A DNA stretch of 64,000 nucleotides, taken from NCBI GenBank assembly GCA_900540885.1, contig UQHJ01000004.1, positions 10,418 through 74,417 of the forward strand, given 5' to 3'. Both the position numbers and the translations under genes were made by a program. Under the pieces are notes generated by a model that did no database searches, was not told where the DNA came from, and saw only the letters and a list, made by a program, of their open reading frames with translations. Source of the DNA: an uncultured Prevotella sp. Its GTDB lineage: Bacteria; Bacteroidota; Bacteroidia; Bacteroidales; Bacteroidaceae. Below, piece by piece: positions 42,771 through 51,220 of the stretch (position 1 is its first letter; each line of letters begins with the position of its first letter).

Positions 42771-43023
42771 TCATAAGTCATTTAAATGTCGTCTTTTTAC
42801 TCAATTTTCGGATTCAGCTCGCCCTTGCTAAATCCGAGATTTCAGTATATAAACTTCTTGTGTAAAAATGTTAACGTGTAGAGCGTTGGTGTACATGATT
42901 AGGGGTGAAAAAATAGTGTGTTCTATTAAGATGTGCAAGTAGTGCCGTTTTTTGCGTAACAAATATTGTGCTTTTTTTGAAAAAACGTAAACGAAAATAA
43001 GTGCTAACACCAAAAATAATTAT

Positions 43024-43031
43024 TAATTTTG
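43024..43031 (+). promoter_or_regulatory. -7 promoter box TAATTTTG for murG
   Basis: TAATTTTG fits TAnnTTTG and lies 25 bases before the ATG at 43056. No clean TTTG is seen at -33. It indicates that murG is transcribed from its own promoter rather than from an upstream cell-wall gene cluster. Confidence 0.55.
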
Positions 43032-43055
43032 CGCTGTACTATATCGTATAGAATT

Positions 43056-44171
43056 ATGAACGACGAATTAAGAGTCATCATTAGTGGTGGTGGTACGGGC
43101 GGACATATCTTTCCAGCCGTCTCGATAGCCAACGAAATACGCGCAAAACGCCCCGATGCAAAGATACTTTTTGTAGGTGCTGAGGGACGTATGGAAATGC
43201 AACGTGTGCCTGCCGCAGGTTATCCCATTAAGGGGTTGCCTATAGCAGGCTTTAATCGCAAGAATCTATTGAAGAACATTCCTGTTCTGTTCAAAATAAT
43301 GAAGAGCCGCTATATGGCTCGCCAGATTATCAAAGATTTTCAACCACAAGTGGCAGTAGGGGTAGGTGGCTATGCCAGTGGACCTACACTCAATGTGGCA
43401 GAAGGTCTGGGCATTCCCACCTTGCTGCAAGAGCAAAACTCTTATGCGGGGGTAACCAATAAGTTGTTGGCTAAGAAAGCTCGCAAGATATGTGTTGCCT
43501 ACGACGGCATGGCACGTTTCTTTCCAGCCGATAAGATTATGTTCACGGGTAATCCCGTACGTCAAAATCTGTTGGACAATTCGATGTCGAAAGAAGAGGC
43601 TATTCGCGCCTTCGACCTCGTGCCAGGCAAACACACAATACTTATTGTAGGCGGTTCGCTTGGCGCACGCACATTGAATGAAAGCATCTTAGGTAATTTA
43701 CCTTTGGTAAAGCAGCAAAGCAAGATACAGTTCATTTGGCAAACGGGAAAGTATTACAGTGCTGAAATAAAAGCGGAGTTAGAACGTCGCGGTTGTCCTG
43801 CAAACTTGAAGGTGATGGACTTTATAAGCGACATGAGACAGGCTTACGCTGCAGCCGACCTTGTAATATCTCGTGCGGGTGCAGGTAGCATTTCAGAGTT
43901 CTGCTTGTTAGGCAAGCCTGTTGTGTTAGTGCCTTCGCCCAATGTGGCCGAAGATCATCAGACGAAGAATGCTCTGGCTTTGGTGCAAAAGGGCGCAGCC
44001 CTCTACGTGACCGATGCTGATGCACGACGCACCTTATTGCCGTTGGCTATCAACACTGTAGTTGATCATGATAAATTAGACTCTTTGAGTCGCAATATCT
44101 TAAAATTAGCACGTCCGAACGCCGCTTCTGATATCGCTGACGAGGTAATACGTTTGGCCGAACAAGGATAA
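43056..44171 (+). CDS. murG: UDP-GlcNAc:lipid I GlcNAc transferase
   Basis: Makes lipid II from lipid I on the inner face of the cytoplasmic membrane; 371 residues of GT28. The N-terminal glycine loop ISGGGTGGHIFPA, the membrane-binding basic stretch around MKSRYMARQI, GVGGYASGP, LLQEQNSYAG, and the donor-site GAGSISEFCLLGKPVVLVPSP with DHQTKNA are all present. The frame is open from 43029; ATG 43056 matches the family and follows the promoter box. It begins the division string; ftsW and murD, its usual upstream neighbours, are absent. Confidence 0.96.
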   Translation: MNDELRVIISGGGTGGHIFPAVSIANEIRAKRPDAKILFVGAEGRMEMQRVPAAGYPIKGLPIAGFNRKNLLKNIPVLFKIMKSRYMARQIIKDFQPQVAVGVGGYASGPTLNVAEGLGIPTLLQEQNSYAGVTNKLLAKKARKICVAYDGMARFFPADKIMFTGNPVRQNLLDNSMSKEEAIRAFDLVPGKHTILIVGGSLGARTLNESILGNLPLVKQQSKIQFIWQTGKYYSAEIKAELERRGCPANLKVMDFISDMRQAYAAADLVISRAGAGSISEFCLLGKPVVLVPSPNVAEDHQTKNALALVQKGAALYVTDADARRTLLPLAINTVVDHDKLDSLSRNILKLARPNAASDIADEVIRLAEQG

Positions 44172-44325
44172 TAAAATGTGCTAATATGCTAATGTGTCAA
44201 TATGTTAATATGCAACTAATTGGTGCTATGAATTGTATATGACATCTGCGTAGTTGTATTATTGTATTGTGTATTGACGGTAATCAGACATTAACATATT
44301 AACACATTGGCACATTAGCAGATTG
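44172..44325. repeat. AT-rich inverted repeats between murG and murC
   Basis: After the murG stop come words such as ATGTGCTAATATGCTAATGTG and TATGTTAATATG. Just before murC lie their approximate complements, ATTAACATATTAACACATTG and GCACATTAGCA. The gap can fold into a long imperfect stem. The TTG at 44323 that would extend murC lies in the last repeat. Confidence 0.65.
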
Positions 44326-44331
44326 AAAAGA

Positions 44332-45693
44332 ATGAAATCAGTATATTTTATCGGTGCTGGAGGCATCGGAATGAGCGCTCTTGAACGCTACTTTTTGTCA
44401 AAGGGCTTGGTAGTTGCAGGATACGATCGTACATCTTGCGAACTTACAGAAGAGTTGCGTGCAGAAGGCGCCGACATACATTATGAGGACAATCCTGACC
44501 TCATACCAATGGCTTGTCGCGATAAGGAAGAGACGTTGGTGGTTTATACCCCCGCCATTCCTGCTACGCACAAAGAATTGACTTATTTCCGTGAAAACGG
44601 ATTCGATATACAAAAGCGCGCCCAAGTGCTTGGCACGCTGACTCGCTCTATGAAGGGACTTTGCGTAGCTGGTACGCATGGCAAGACGACTACCACTTCA
44701 ATGACGGCTCACCTACTGCACGAAAGCCACGTGGGCTGTAATGCTTTCTTGGGTGGTATTACGAAAAATTATGGTACCAACTACTTGTTGAGCAAAGATT
44801 CTCCCTATGTGGTGATAGAAGCTGATGAGTTCGACCGCTCTTTTCATCATCTGCGTCCCTATGCTACGGTGATTACGGCTACTGATGCCGACCACCTCGA
44901 TATCTATGGCACAGAGGAGGCCTATCTGGAGAGCTTCCGCCATTATACGCAACTCATTCAACCCGGTGGTGCGCTCATCGTTCATCGCAACCTCAAGATG
45001 CAGCCCGATCCACAAGAGGGCGTGCGCGTTTATACTTATGACCGCACGGAGGGTGACTTCCATGCCGAAAATATTCGCATCGGTGGTGGCCATATCGTCT
45101 TCGACTTCGTTTCACCCTTTGGCAATATCAACGATGTAGAGTTAGGTGTGCCTGTAAGCATTAATATCGAAAATGGTATTGCTGCGATGGCTTTGGCACA
45201 AATAGCTGGAGCTACGGCCGACGAGATACGTAAGGCAATGCTCTCATTCGCAGGGGTTGACCGTCGCTTTGACTTTGCGCTGAAGACAGATAAGCATGTG
45301 CTCCTCTCAGACTATGCACACCACCCAGCCGAAATCAAACAAAGTATCTTGAGCATTCGTGAGGTGTTTAACGGTCGTAAGATCTCGGCTATCTTCCAGC
45401 CTCACCTCTATACGCGCACGCGCGATTTTTATAAGGACTTTGCCGATAGTCTCTCATTGCTCGATGAGGTGATATTGACAGAGATTTATCCTGCACGCGA
45501 AAAGCCCATTCCTGGTATAACAAGCCAGATTATCTATGACAACTTGCGTCCTGGTATTGAAAAGCATCTGATTGAGAAGAAAGACATTCCGTCGTTCGTG
45601 CAGTCAGAGAACTTTGATGTTCTTGTAGTACTCGGCGCAGGTGATGCCGTAGACTATATACCACAAATTAAGCAAATATTGGAACGCAATTAG
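44332..45693 (+). CDS. murC: UDP-N-acetylmuramate-L-alanine ligase
   Basis: Adds L-alanine to UDP-MurNAc with ATP; 453 residues. The N-terminal Rossmann domain starts YFIGAGGIGMSALERYFLS, the ATP loop is CVAGTHGKTTTTSM, then EADEFDRSFHHL, and the C-terminal domain has LSDYAHHPAEIKQ and FQPHLYTRTRDFYKDF. All are MurC hallmarks. ATG 44332 is used; the three-codon longer TTG start (44323) falls in repeat sequence. There is a 160-base gap to murG and 213 bases to the ftsQ start. Confidence 0.96.
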   Translation: MKSVYFIGAGGIGMSALERYFLSKGLVVAGYDRTSCELTEELRAEGADIHYEDNPDLIPMACRDKEETLVVYTPAIPATHKELTYFRENGFDIQKRAQVLGTLTRSMKGLCVAGTHGKTTTTSMTAHLLHESHVGCNAFLGGITKNYGTNYLLSKDSPYVVIEADEFDRSFHHLRPYATVITATDADHLDIYGTEEAYLESFRHYTQLIQPGGALIVHRNLKMQPDPQEGVRVYTYDRTEGDFHAENIRIGGGHIVFDFVSPFGNINDVELGVPVSINIENGIAAMALAQIAGATADEIRKAMLSFAGVDRRFDFALKTDKHVLLSDYAHHPAEIKQSILSIREVFNGRKISAIFQPHLYTRTRDFYKDFADSLSLLDEVILTEIYPAREKPIPGITSQIIYDNLRPGIEKHLIEKKDIPSFVQSENFDVLVVLGAGDAVDYIPQIKQILERN

Positions 45694-45906
45694 TTAATGT
45701 GCAAACTTAGTTAATGTGCGAATGTGCAAATGTGCAAATGTGCGAATGGTCGCCTTTGTACGCTGAGTAATTAAAACATCATTCAATCATTTGCACATTT
45801 GCATATTTGCACATTTGCACATTCTCACATTTGCACATTTCCCACGCATTTGCACATTTCCCACGCATTTGCACATTTCCTACGCATTAGCATATTAGCA
45901 CATTAC
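45694..45906. repeat. AATGTGCRA array and its inverted copy between murC and ftsQ
   Basis: Directly after the murC stop come TTAATGTGCAAAC and several AATGTGCGA/AATGTGCAA words ending in AATGGTCGCCT (as at 32014-32092). From about 45785 the complementary words (ATTTGCACA, CATTTGCAC, CCCACGCATTTGCACATTT, the last repeated) run up to the ftsQ start. The gap can fold as one long stem. The frame of ftsQ stays open through part of it (from 45799), but that stretch is pure repeat and not credible protein. Confidence 0.75.
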
Positions 45907-46638
45907 TTGAAGACCTTTTTCAAACTGATTCTATTGGCAGGAATCATCGTTTATCTATGTTTCGCCTTTGCCAACTTTACCACACATGGCGATACGACGG
46001 TGTGTAAGGAAGTCAGCTTTACCATAGCCGACAGTTCACATGCAGGCTTCATCACAACCGATGAGGCCGACCGCCTTTTGCGCCAATCGGGACTCTATCC
46101 CGTAGGACGCGAAATGGAACAGATTGATGGATTGGCCATAGAGCGTGCTTTGCGTCGTAACTCTTTCATTGACTCTGTATCGTGTTACAAGTCACCGGGT
46201 GGGGTAGTGAATGTGTTAATATTGCAGCGTTTACCCTTGTTGCGTGTCAAAGCCGACAATGGCGATGACTATTACATTGACGACAAAGGCAACATAATGA
46301 ATCCACAAGGCTATTCGGCCGACCTCGTTGTCGCTACGGGCGATATCTCTCGCCCCTATGCTCAACGTCAACTCATTAAGTTGGCACGCTTCTTACGCGA
46401 TGATGCCTTTTGGAATAATCAGATAGAACAAATATATGTCAGCCCGCAACGCCATATATCAATGGTGCCGCGAGTGGGCAGTCACACCATAGCTTTCGGT
46501 ACGACCGATAGCATTAATCAAAAGTTTCGCAATCTTTACACGTTCTACGAAAAGGTCCTCCCCGAAGTAGGGTGGAACAAGTATGCTGAAATATCAGTAG
46601 AACACGTATCACAAATTGTAGGAAGAAAGGAACAGTGA
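45907..46638 (+). CDS. ftsQ: Cell division protein FtsQ
   Basis: A single-pass membrane protein of the divisome linking FtsA/FtsZ to septal wall synthesis. With the proposed TTG start it has 243 residues: KTFFKLILLAGIIVYLCFAFANF forms the membrane anchor once split by its start, a POTRA domain follows (CKEVSFTIADSSHAGFITTDEADRLL, IERALRRNSFIDSVSCY), then the FtsQ beta domain (LLRVKADNGDDYYIDDKGNIM). No ATG precedes the anchor except 45799, and the 36 residues from there are encoded by the AATGTGC repeat, so I place the start at TTG 45907. The start is uncertain; the gene identity is not. Confidence 0.85.
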   Translation: MKTFFKLILLAGIIVYLCFAFANFTTHGDTTVCKEVSFTIADSSHAGFITTDEADRLLRQSGLYPVGREMEQIDGLAIERALRRNSFIDSVSCYKSPGGVVNVLILQRLPLLRVKADNGDDYYIDDKGNIMNPQGYSADLVVATGDISRPYAQRQLIKLARFLRDDAFWNNQIEQIYVSPQRHISMVPRVGSHTIAFGTTDSINQKFRNLYTFYEKVLPEVGWNKYAEISVEHVSQIVGRKEQ

Positions 46639-46787
46639 GAGGCTTAAAGGACTTAATGAACTCAATGAGTTTAAATAAGTAACAAGTAGGAGAGGTCGTT
46701 AACAAAACGACCTTTTAACACCCTAACCCCCTAACCTTCTCCCCTTCCCCCCAACCATAACATCAAGAAAATAAAAAACAACATATA
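46639..46787 (+). other. ftsQ-ftsA gap with a small hairpin
   Basis: AGGTCGTT (46693-46700) and AACGACCT (46706-46713) form a short stem followed by TTTT, like a weak terminator. Then comes a pyrimidine-rich stretch (CCCTAACCCCCTAACC-type, 46720-46755) similar to the one before ftsZ2. No gene seen. Confidence 0.55.
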
Positions 46788-48236
46788 ATGGCAACAGAAG
46801 ACAACTTTATAGTAGCTATCGAGCTGGGGTCGTCGAAAGTGACTGGTATGGCAGGTCGCAAGCAGCCCGACGGCGCCATTCAGGTGCTTGCCTTCGCTCA
46901 AGAGCCTTCAACCACCTTCATTCGCAAAGGCCGCATTAACAATGTGAGCAAGATGACGCAGTGCATCATTAGCATGAAGGACAAGCTGGAGCAAAAGATG
47001 CAGCGCAGCATTAGCCGCGTCTATGTAGGCATTGGCGGCATGGGTATGCATACCGTAGCCAACACCGTAGTGCGCCACTTCGACTCAAAGGTAGAAATCA
47101 CACAAGAGATGGTTGATGCCATGTGTGATGAAAATCGTAGCTCAGCTAATTCAGATCGCGACATTCTTGAGTCAGTTCCGCAAGAGTATCATCTTGGCAC
47201 CCAAGTGCAGAACGATCCTGTCGGCATCCTCTCTGATAATATCGAGGGACACTACCTTAATATAGTAGCCAACTCAAGCGTGCGTGAAGAGATTCGCAAC
47301 TGCTTCCGTGCTGCAGGTATCACCATTGCCGACCTTCCTATTAATGTGCTTGCCATGGCCGACACCGTATTGACTGAACCTGAAAAGCGTTCAGGTTGTG
47401 TGTTAGTTGACATGGGAGCTGAGACCACTTCTGTAGCCGTCTACAAGAACAACCTCTTGCGTCACATGGCCGTAATCCCATTAGGTGGTGCCAATATCAA
47501 TCGCGACATTCAGTCATTGCAGATAGAGGACGATGAGGCCGAACAACTTAAGCTCAAGTATGGTAGTGCCGTTTCAACTGATGAAGCTGATAGTCATAAG
47601 CCTATTACTACCAGCGATGGCCGACAGATTCCTTACGAGGAGTTTATGGGCTTAGTTGAGGCACGTGTTGAAGAGATCATCTTGAATGTGAAGAACCAAA
47701 TCTCGCTTTCTAATTATGATGTCAACCAATTGATCGGTGGACTCATTGTTACGGGTGGTGCTTCTCACATGCGAGGTATTGACCAAGCTTTCACACGCGA
47801 CACAAAGTTTGAGAAGATTCGTTTCGTTCATAATATTCGCATTCCCCTTCGTGCTACCGACTATCCTGGTCTGAACGATGGTGGTGACTGCAATGCTGTT
47901 ATCGCTTTAATTGATAAAGGCGAGATTAACTGCTGTGGTGGCCCCTTAGGTCAGCCAAGCCTCTTTGAAGAGAAGGAAGAACAACAGCACGAAAAACCTG
48001 CTCTTACTGCGGAAGAAGAAGCCGCAGCTGAAGCACAACGTAAGGCTGAAGAAGAAGAAGCAAAGCGCAAGGAAGAAGAAGAGGCTCGTATCAAGGCTGA
48101 AGCCGAGGCTCGTGAGCGTGAACGCATCGAGCGTGAATTGCGCAAGAAAGAGAAGCGCGACAAGTGGAAAAACGCTTTTAAGCGTGTAGGAAACTTCTTT
48201 GGCAATCTTGTAAAAGAAGGTGACGAAAACGCATAA
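46788..48236 (+). CDS. ftsA: Cell division protein FtsA
   Basis: The actin-like ATPase that tethers FtsZ to the membrane; 482 residues. The phosphate loops are VAIELGSSKVTG and VLVDMGAETTSVAVY, with the 1C subdomain between, and LIVTGGASHMRGI near the end of the fold. Residues of about 400-455 form a highly charged E/K/R/A coiled coil. The C-terminal KWKNAFKRVGNFFGNLV is the amphipathic membrane-targeting helix. The stop codon is part of the 4-bp target duplication of the MITE that follows immediately. Confidence 0.96.
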   Translation: MATEDNFIVAIELGSSKVTGMAGRKQPDGAIQVLAFAQEPSTTFIRKGRINNVSKMTQCIISMKDKLEQKMQRSISRVYVGIGGMGMHTVANTVVRHFDSKVEITQEMVDAMCDENRSSANSDRDILESVPQEYHLGTQVQNDPVGILSDNIEGHYLNIVANSSVREEIRNCFRAAGITIADLPINVLAMADTVLTEPEKRSGCVLVDMGAETTSVAVYKNNLLRHMAVIPLGGANINRDIQSLQIEDDEAEQLKLKYGSAVSTDEADSHKPITTSDGRQIPYEEFMGLVEARVEEIILNVKNQISLSNYDVNQLIGGLIVTGGASHMRGIDQAFTRDTKFEKIRFVHNIRIPLRATDYPGLNDGGDCNAVIALIDKGEINCCGGPLGQPSLFEEKEEQQHEKPALTAEEEAAAEAQRKAEEEEAKRKEEEEARIKAEAEARERERIERELRKKEKRDKWKNAFKRVGNFFGNLVKEGDENA

Positions 48237-48417
48237 GGGTGATTCTAATAATTCTGAAATAGGGATTTGTGCGCTATCGGAAGTGTATTTTTGAAAGTTT
48301 GTGAGGGAGCATAGCGGGCTATGTGACCGAACAAACTTTCAAAAAGACACTTTCGAGAGCGTACAAATCACATTTCAGAATAGCAGAACTCTAAAAACAG
48401 AATTTTTAGAACCACCC
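48237..48417. mobile_element. 181-bp MITE, copy 2, inserted between ftsA and ftsZ
   Basis: The reverse complement equals the copy at 24860-25040 except for one base (GGGTGATTCT instead of GGGTGGTTCT at the left end). ATAA flanks it on both sides (48233-48236 and 48418-48421); the left ATAA contains the ftsA stop codon. As RNA the element would form a stem of about 80 base pairs in the ftsA-ftsZ transcript. It carries no gene. An open frame from 48301 through it into ftsZ is incidental. Confidence 0.9.
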
Positions 48418-48453
48418 ATAAGTAGGTGCAAATTATTAAGATCATACAAAGCA

Positions 48454-49776
48454 ATGGCTGACGAAAATAACGATTTGTTGATTGATATGGGAGTGACAAC
48501 CACCACTCCTTCTATTATAAAAGTAATCGGTGTAGGTGGTGGCGGCGGCAACGCTGTCAATCACATGTATCGCGAAGGCATTCATGATGTCAACTTCGTT
48601 GTGTGCAACACCGACTCAAAGGCTTTGGCCGATTCTCCCGTCCCCGTTCGTCTTCAAATAGGCAAAGAGGGCTTGGGAGCAGGCAACCGTCCGGCACGTG
48701 CTCGTGAGGCTGCCGAAGAGAGTGTTGATCAGATTAAGCAAATGCTTGACGACGGCACAAAAATGGTATTCATCACTGCGGGTATGGGTGGTGGTACGGG
48801 TACAGGTGCTGCTCCCGTCATCGCCCGTGAGGCAAAGTCAATGGGCATACTTACGGTTGGTATTGTGACCATTCCCTTCCTCTTTGAGGGTAATAAGAAG
48901 ATTGACCAAGCGCTCGATGGTGTAGAAGAAATTTCAAAGCACGTTGATGCCCTCTTGGTAATCAATAATGAACGTTTGCGTGAGATTTATCCCGAACTCA
49001 ATGTGCTCTCTGCTTTTGAGAAGGCTGATAACACGTTGAGTGTGGCAGCACGTTCTATCGCTGAGATTATCACCATGCACGGTATTATCAACCTCGACTT
49101 CCGTGATGTTTGCACCGTGCTCAAAGATGGTGGCGTAGCTATCATGTCAACGGGCTATGGCGAAGGCGAGAACCGTGTAAGCAAGGCCATCGAAGCAGCA
49201 CTCCATTCACCTTTGCTCAACAACAACGACATCTTCAATTCGAAGAAGGTTCTCCTCTCTATCTCATTCTGTGCCGAGAAGGAGGGCGACACCCTCATGA
49301 TGGACGAAATGAACGAAGTGCACGACTTTATGTCAAAGTTCCACGACGATGTCGAAACGAAGTGGGGACTCTCAACCGATCCTTCACTCGGCAAGCAAGT
49401 TAAAATCACCATTTTGGCTACAGGCTTTGGTATTAATAACGTGCCAGGTATTAAGAACAAGATGGACGCTGAGGCTGAGAAGAAACGCCAAATTGAGATT
49501 GAACGTGATGAAGAAAATGAAGAACGCCGTGTAGGTTTCTATGGTGGTGATAAGAAGGGTACCCTTCGTCGTCGTCCACGCTTCTTTATGTTTGGCCTTG
49601 ACGACCTCGACAACGAGGAAATCATCTCATTGGTAGAACTCACTCCTACTTATAAGCGCTCAAAGGAAGCTCTCTCTGACATTAAAGCAAAGTCATACTC
49701 CAACGTAGCCATCGAACCCGAAGGCTTGGGCGGCACGACTCCTCCTGCTACTCCAGGTTCGGTTATCTCATTTTGA
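48454..49776 (+). CDS. ftsZ: Cell division protein FtsZ, first copy
   Basis: The tubulin-like GTPase that forms the Z ring; 440 residues. T1 loop GVGGGGGNAV, T3 NTDSKAL, G-box GMGGGTGTGAAPV (from Gly110), and the T7 synergy loop NLDFRD (Asn213-Asp218) are intact, so it should bind and hydrolyse GTP. After the core there is a charged linker and the segment FFMFGLDDLDNEEI followed by ELTPTYKRSKEAL, apparently the Bacteroidales C-terminal peptide, and an extra tail rich in Gly/Pro/Thr. The true start is ATG 48454; the upstream open frame is MITE sequence. A second, full-length ftsZ follows. Confidence 0.97.
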   Translation: MADENNDLLIDMGVTTTTPSIIKVIGVGGGGGNAVNHMYREGIHDVNFVVCNTDSKALADSPVPVRLQIGKEGLGAGNRPARAREAAEESVDQIKQMLDDGTKMVFITAGMGGGTGTGAAPVIAREAKSMGILTVGIVTIPFLFEGNKKIDQALDGVEEISKHVDALLVINNERLREIYPELNVLSAFEKADNTLSVAARSIAEIITMHGIINLDFRDVCTVLKDGGVAIMSTGYGEGENRVSKAIEAALHSPLLNNNDIFNSKKVLLSISFCAEKEGDTLMMDEMNEVHDFMSKFHDDVETKWGLSTDPSLGKQVKITILATGFGINNVPGIKNKMDAEAEKKRQIEIERDEENEERRVGFYGGDKKGTLRRRPRFFMFGLDDLDNEEIISLVELTPTYKRSKEALSDIKAKSYSNVAIEPEGLGGTTPPATPGSVISF

Positions 49777-49993
49777 TGAATGGGGTAGGAGGTTAGTAGG
49801 TTAGCGGGTCGTAGGTTAGAGGCTAAGAAGGGGTTAGAGACTTAAAAAGTCAGCTTCCCCTTTAACGCGTTCTGCACATTGGTATTATCAATTCATTACA
49901 GCGCAATATGCCCCCTTTAACCTCCTAACTTCCTACCCCTTTAACTTTCTCTACCCCTTTAATCTCTTTCCTAACCCCTAACTCCCTCCCCCT
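49777..49993. repeat. Purine-rich / pyrimidine-rich inverted gap between the two ftsZ genes
   Basis: The first part (49780-49850) repeats GGTTAG and GGGTTAG words; the second (about 49910-49990) repeats CCTAAC, CCCTTTAAC and CCTACC words, their approximate complement. The 217-base gap could form an imperfect stem. Similar pyrimidine-rich sequence precedes ftsA. No gene or promoter box was recognised. Confidence 0.6.
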
Positions 49994-51211
49994 ATGTCTG
50001 ACGATCTTATACAACTTGCTCACGTTACGACACCGCGCATCATTAAGGTGATAGGCGTGGGAGGCGGTGGCGGCAATGCTGTCGCTCAGATGTATCGTGA
50101 TAACATACCTGAGGTGCGCTATATGGTGGCCAATAGTGATAAAAAGGCCTTGGAGGACAATCCCGTGCCCGACCACTTACAGTTAGGCCCTGGCTTAGGG
50201 GCTGGTGGCAATCCCGAGACAGGTCGTGAACTTGCTATGGACAGTGTTGACCTTATAGCAAAGGCACTTGATGATGAAACGAAAATGGTGTTCATCACTG
50301 CGGGTATGGGAGGTGGAACAGGCACGGGCGCTTCGCCCGTCATCGCTCATGAGGCACGTAAGAAGGGGATTCTTACCATTGGTATTGTAACCATTCCTTT
50401 CCTCTTTGAACGCGAGAAGCAGATAGACAAGGCACTTGATGGATTGGAAGCACTTTCAAAGGAAGTTGATGCAATGCTCGTGATCAATAATGAGCGACTT
50501 TGCGATATATATCCAGACCTCAGCATTATCAATGCCTTTAAGCGCGCTGACGAGACGCTATCGACAGCGGTTAGTTCTATCACCGAAATCATTTCGATGC
50601 ACGGCCGTGTCAATCTTGACTTTCAAGATGTGTGTACCGCATTGCGTAATGGTGGGGTAGCAGTGATGTCGAGCGGCTATGGTGAGGGCGAAGAGCGTGT
50701 CTCGAAAGCCATTTACGATGCGCTTAACTCTCCCTTGCTCAACAATAATGATGTGTTCCGCGCACAACACATTCTTCTGGCTATAACAACCAGTGATAGC
50801 GGCGAAAATGGTTTGCTCACGAGCGAGATGAACGAGATAACTGACTTCATGTCGAAGTTTAATGCCAACATCGAGACTAAATGGGGTTTGGCTTTCGACC
50901 CTAATCTCGGAAAGAAAATAAAGATAACGATTATTGCTTCAGGCTTTGGCTTGTTCGGCAACGCTAAGCAGGTCGCTCCACAACAGCAAACAATTTCAGA
51001 AGAGGAGGCCCTCGAACGTGAGGAGCAGCGCAATAAGTACTATGGTGCGACAAGAAATAAGCGCACTCGCAAGCGCTCATCCATCTATCTCTTTACTGAG
51101 GACGATTTGTCCAACCTTGAAGTGATAAGCGAAGTTGAGAGCGTGCCTACTTATAAGCGCACTGCGGAATATTTGCGCAACATTAAGCAATTATCGAAAA
51201 CAAATAACTGA
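49994..51211 (+). CDS. Second FtsZ paralogue (FtsZ2)
   Basis: 405 residues, collinear with the first FtsZ and clearly a duplicate. Intact are the T1 loop GVGGGGGNAV, T3 NSDKKAL, G-box GMGGGTGTGASPV (from Gly104) and the T7 loop NLDFQD (Asn207-Asp212), so both copies keep the GTPase residues. The linker after the core differs and is shorter (QVAPQQQTISEEEALEREEQ). The C-terminal IYLFTEDDLSNLEVISEVESVPTYKR matches that of copy one, but the Gly/Pro tail is absent. Divergence is spread over the whole length, so this is an old, maintained paralogue rather than an assembly repeat. A distinct role (ring regulation or co-polymer) is inference. Confidence 0.93.
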   Translation: MSDDLIQLAHVTTPRIIKVIGVGGGGGNAVAQMYRDNIPEVRYMVANSDKKALEDNPVPDHLQLGPGLGAGGNPETGRELAMDSVDLIAKALDDETKMVFITAGMGGGTGTGASPVIAHEARKKGILTIGIVTIPFLFEREKQIDKALDGLEALSKEVDAMLVINNERLCDIYPDLSIINAFKRADETLSTAVSSITEIISMHGRVNLDFQDVCTALRNGGVAVMSSGYGEGEERVSKAIYDALNSPLLNNNDVFRAQHILLAITTSDSGENGLLTSEMNEITDFMSKFNANIETKWGLAFDPNLGKKIKITIIASGFGLFGNAKQVAPQQQTISEEEALEREEQRNKYYGATRNKRTRKRSSIYLFTEDDLSNLEVISEVESVPTYKRTAEYLRNIKQLSKTNN

Positions 51212-51220
51212 CGTATAACA

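Noticed and set aside
45799..45906. ATG start of FtsQ at 45799
   Set aside because: The 36 residues are encoded by the AATGTGC repeat in reverse (His/Cys/Phe-rich) and do not resemble an FtsQ N-terminus.
48301..48453. 51-residue N-terminal extension of FtsZ
   Set aside because: It is translated MITE sequence; the family start fits ATG 48454.
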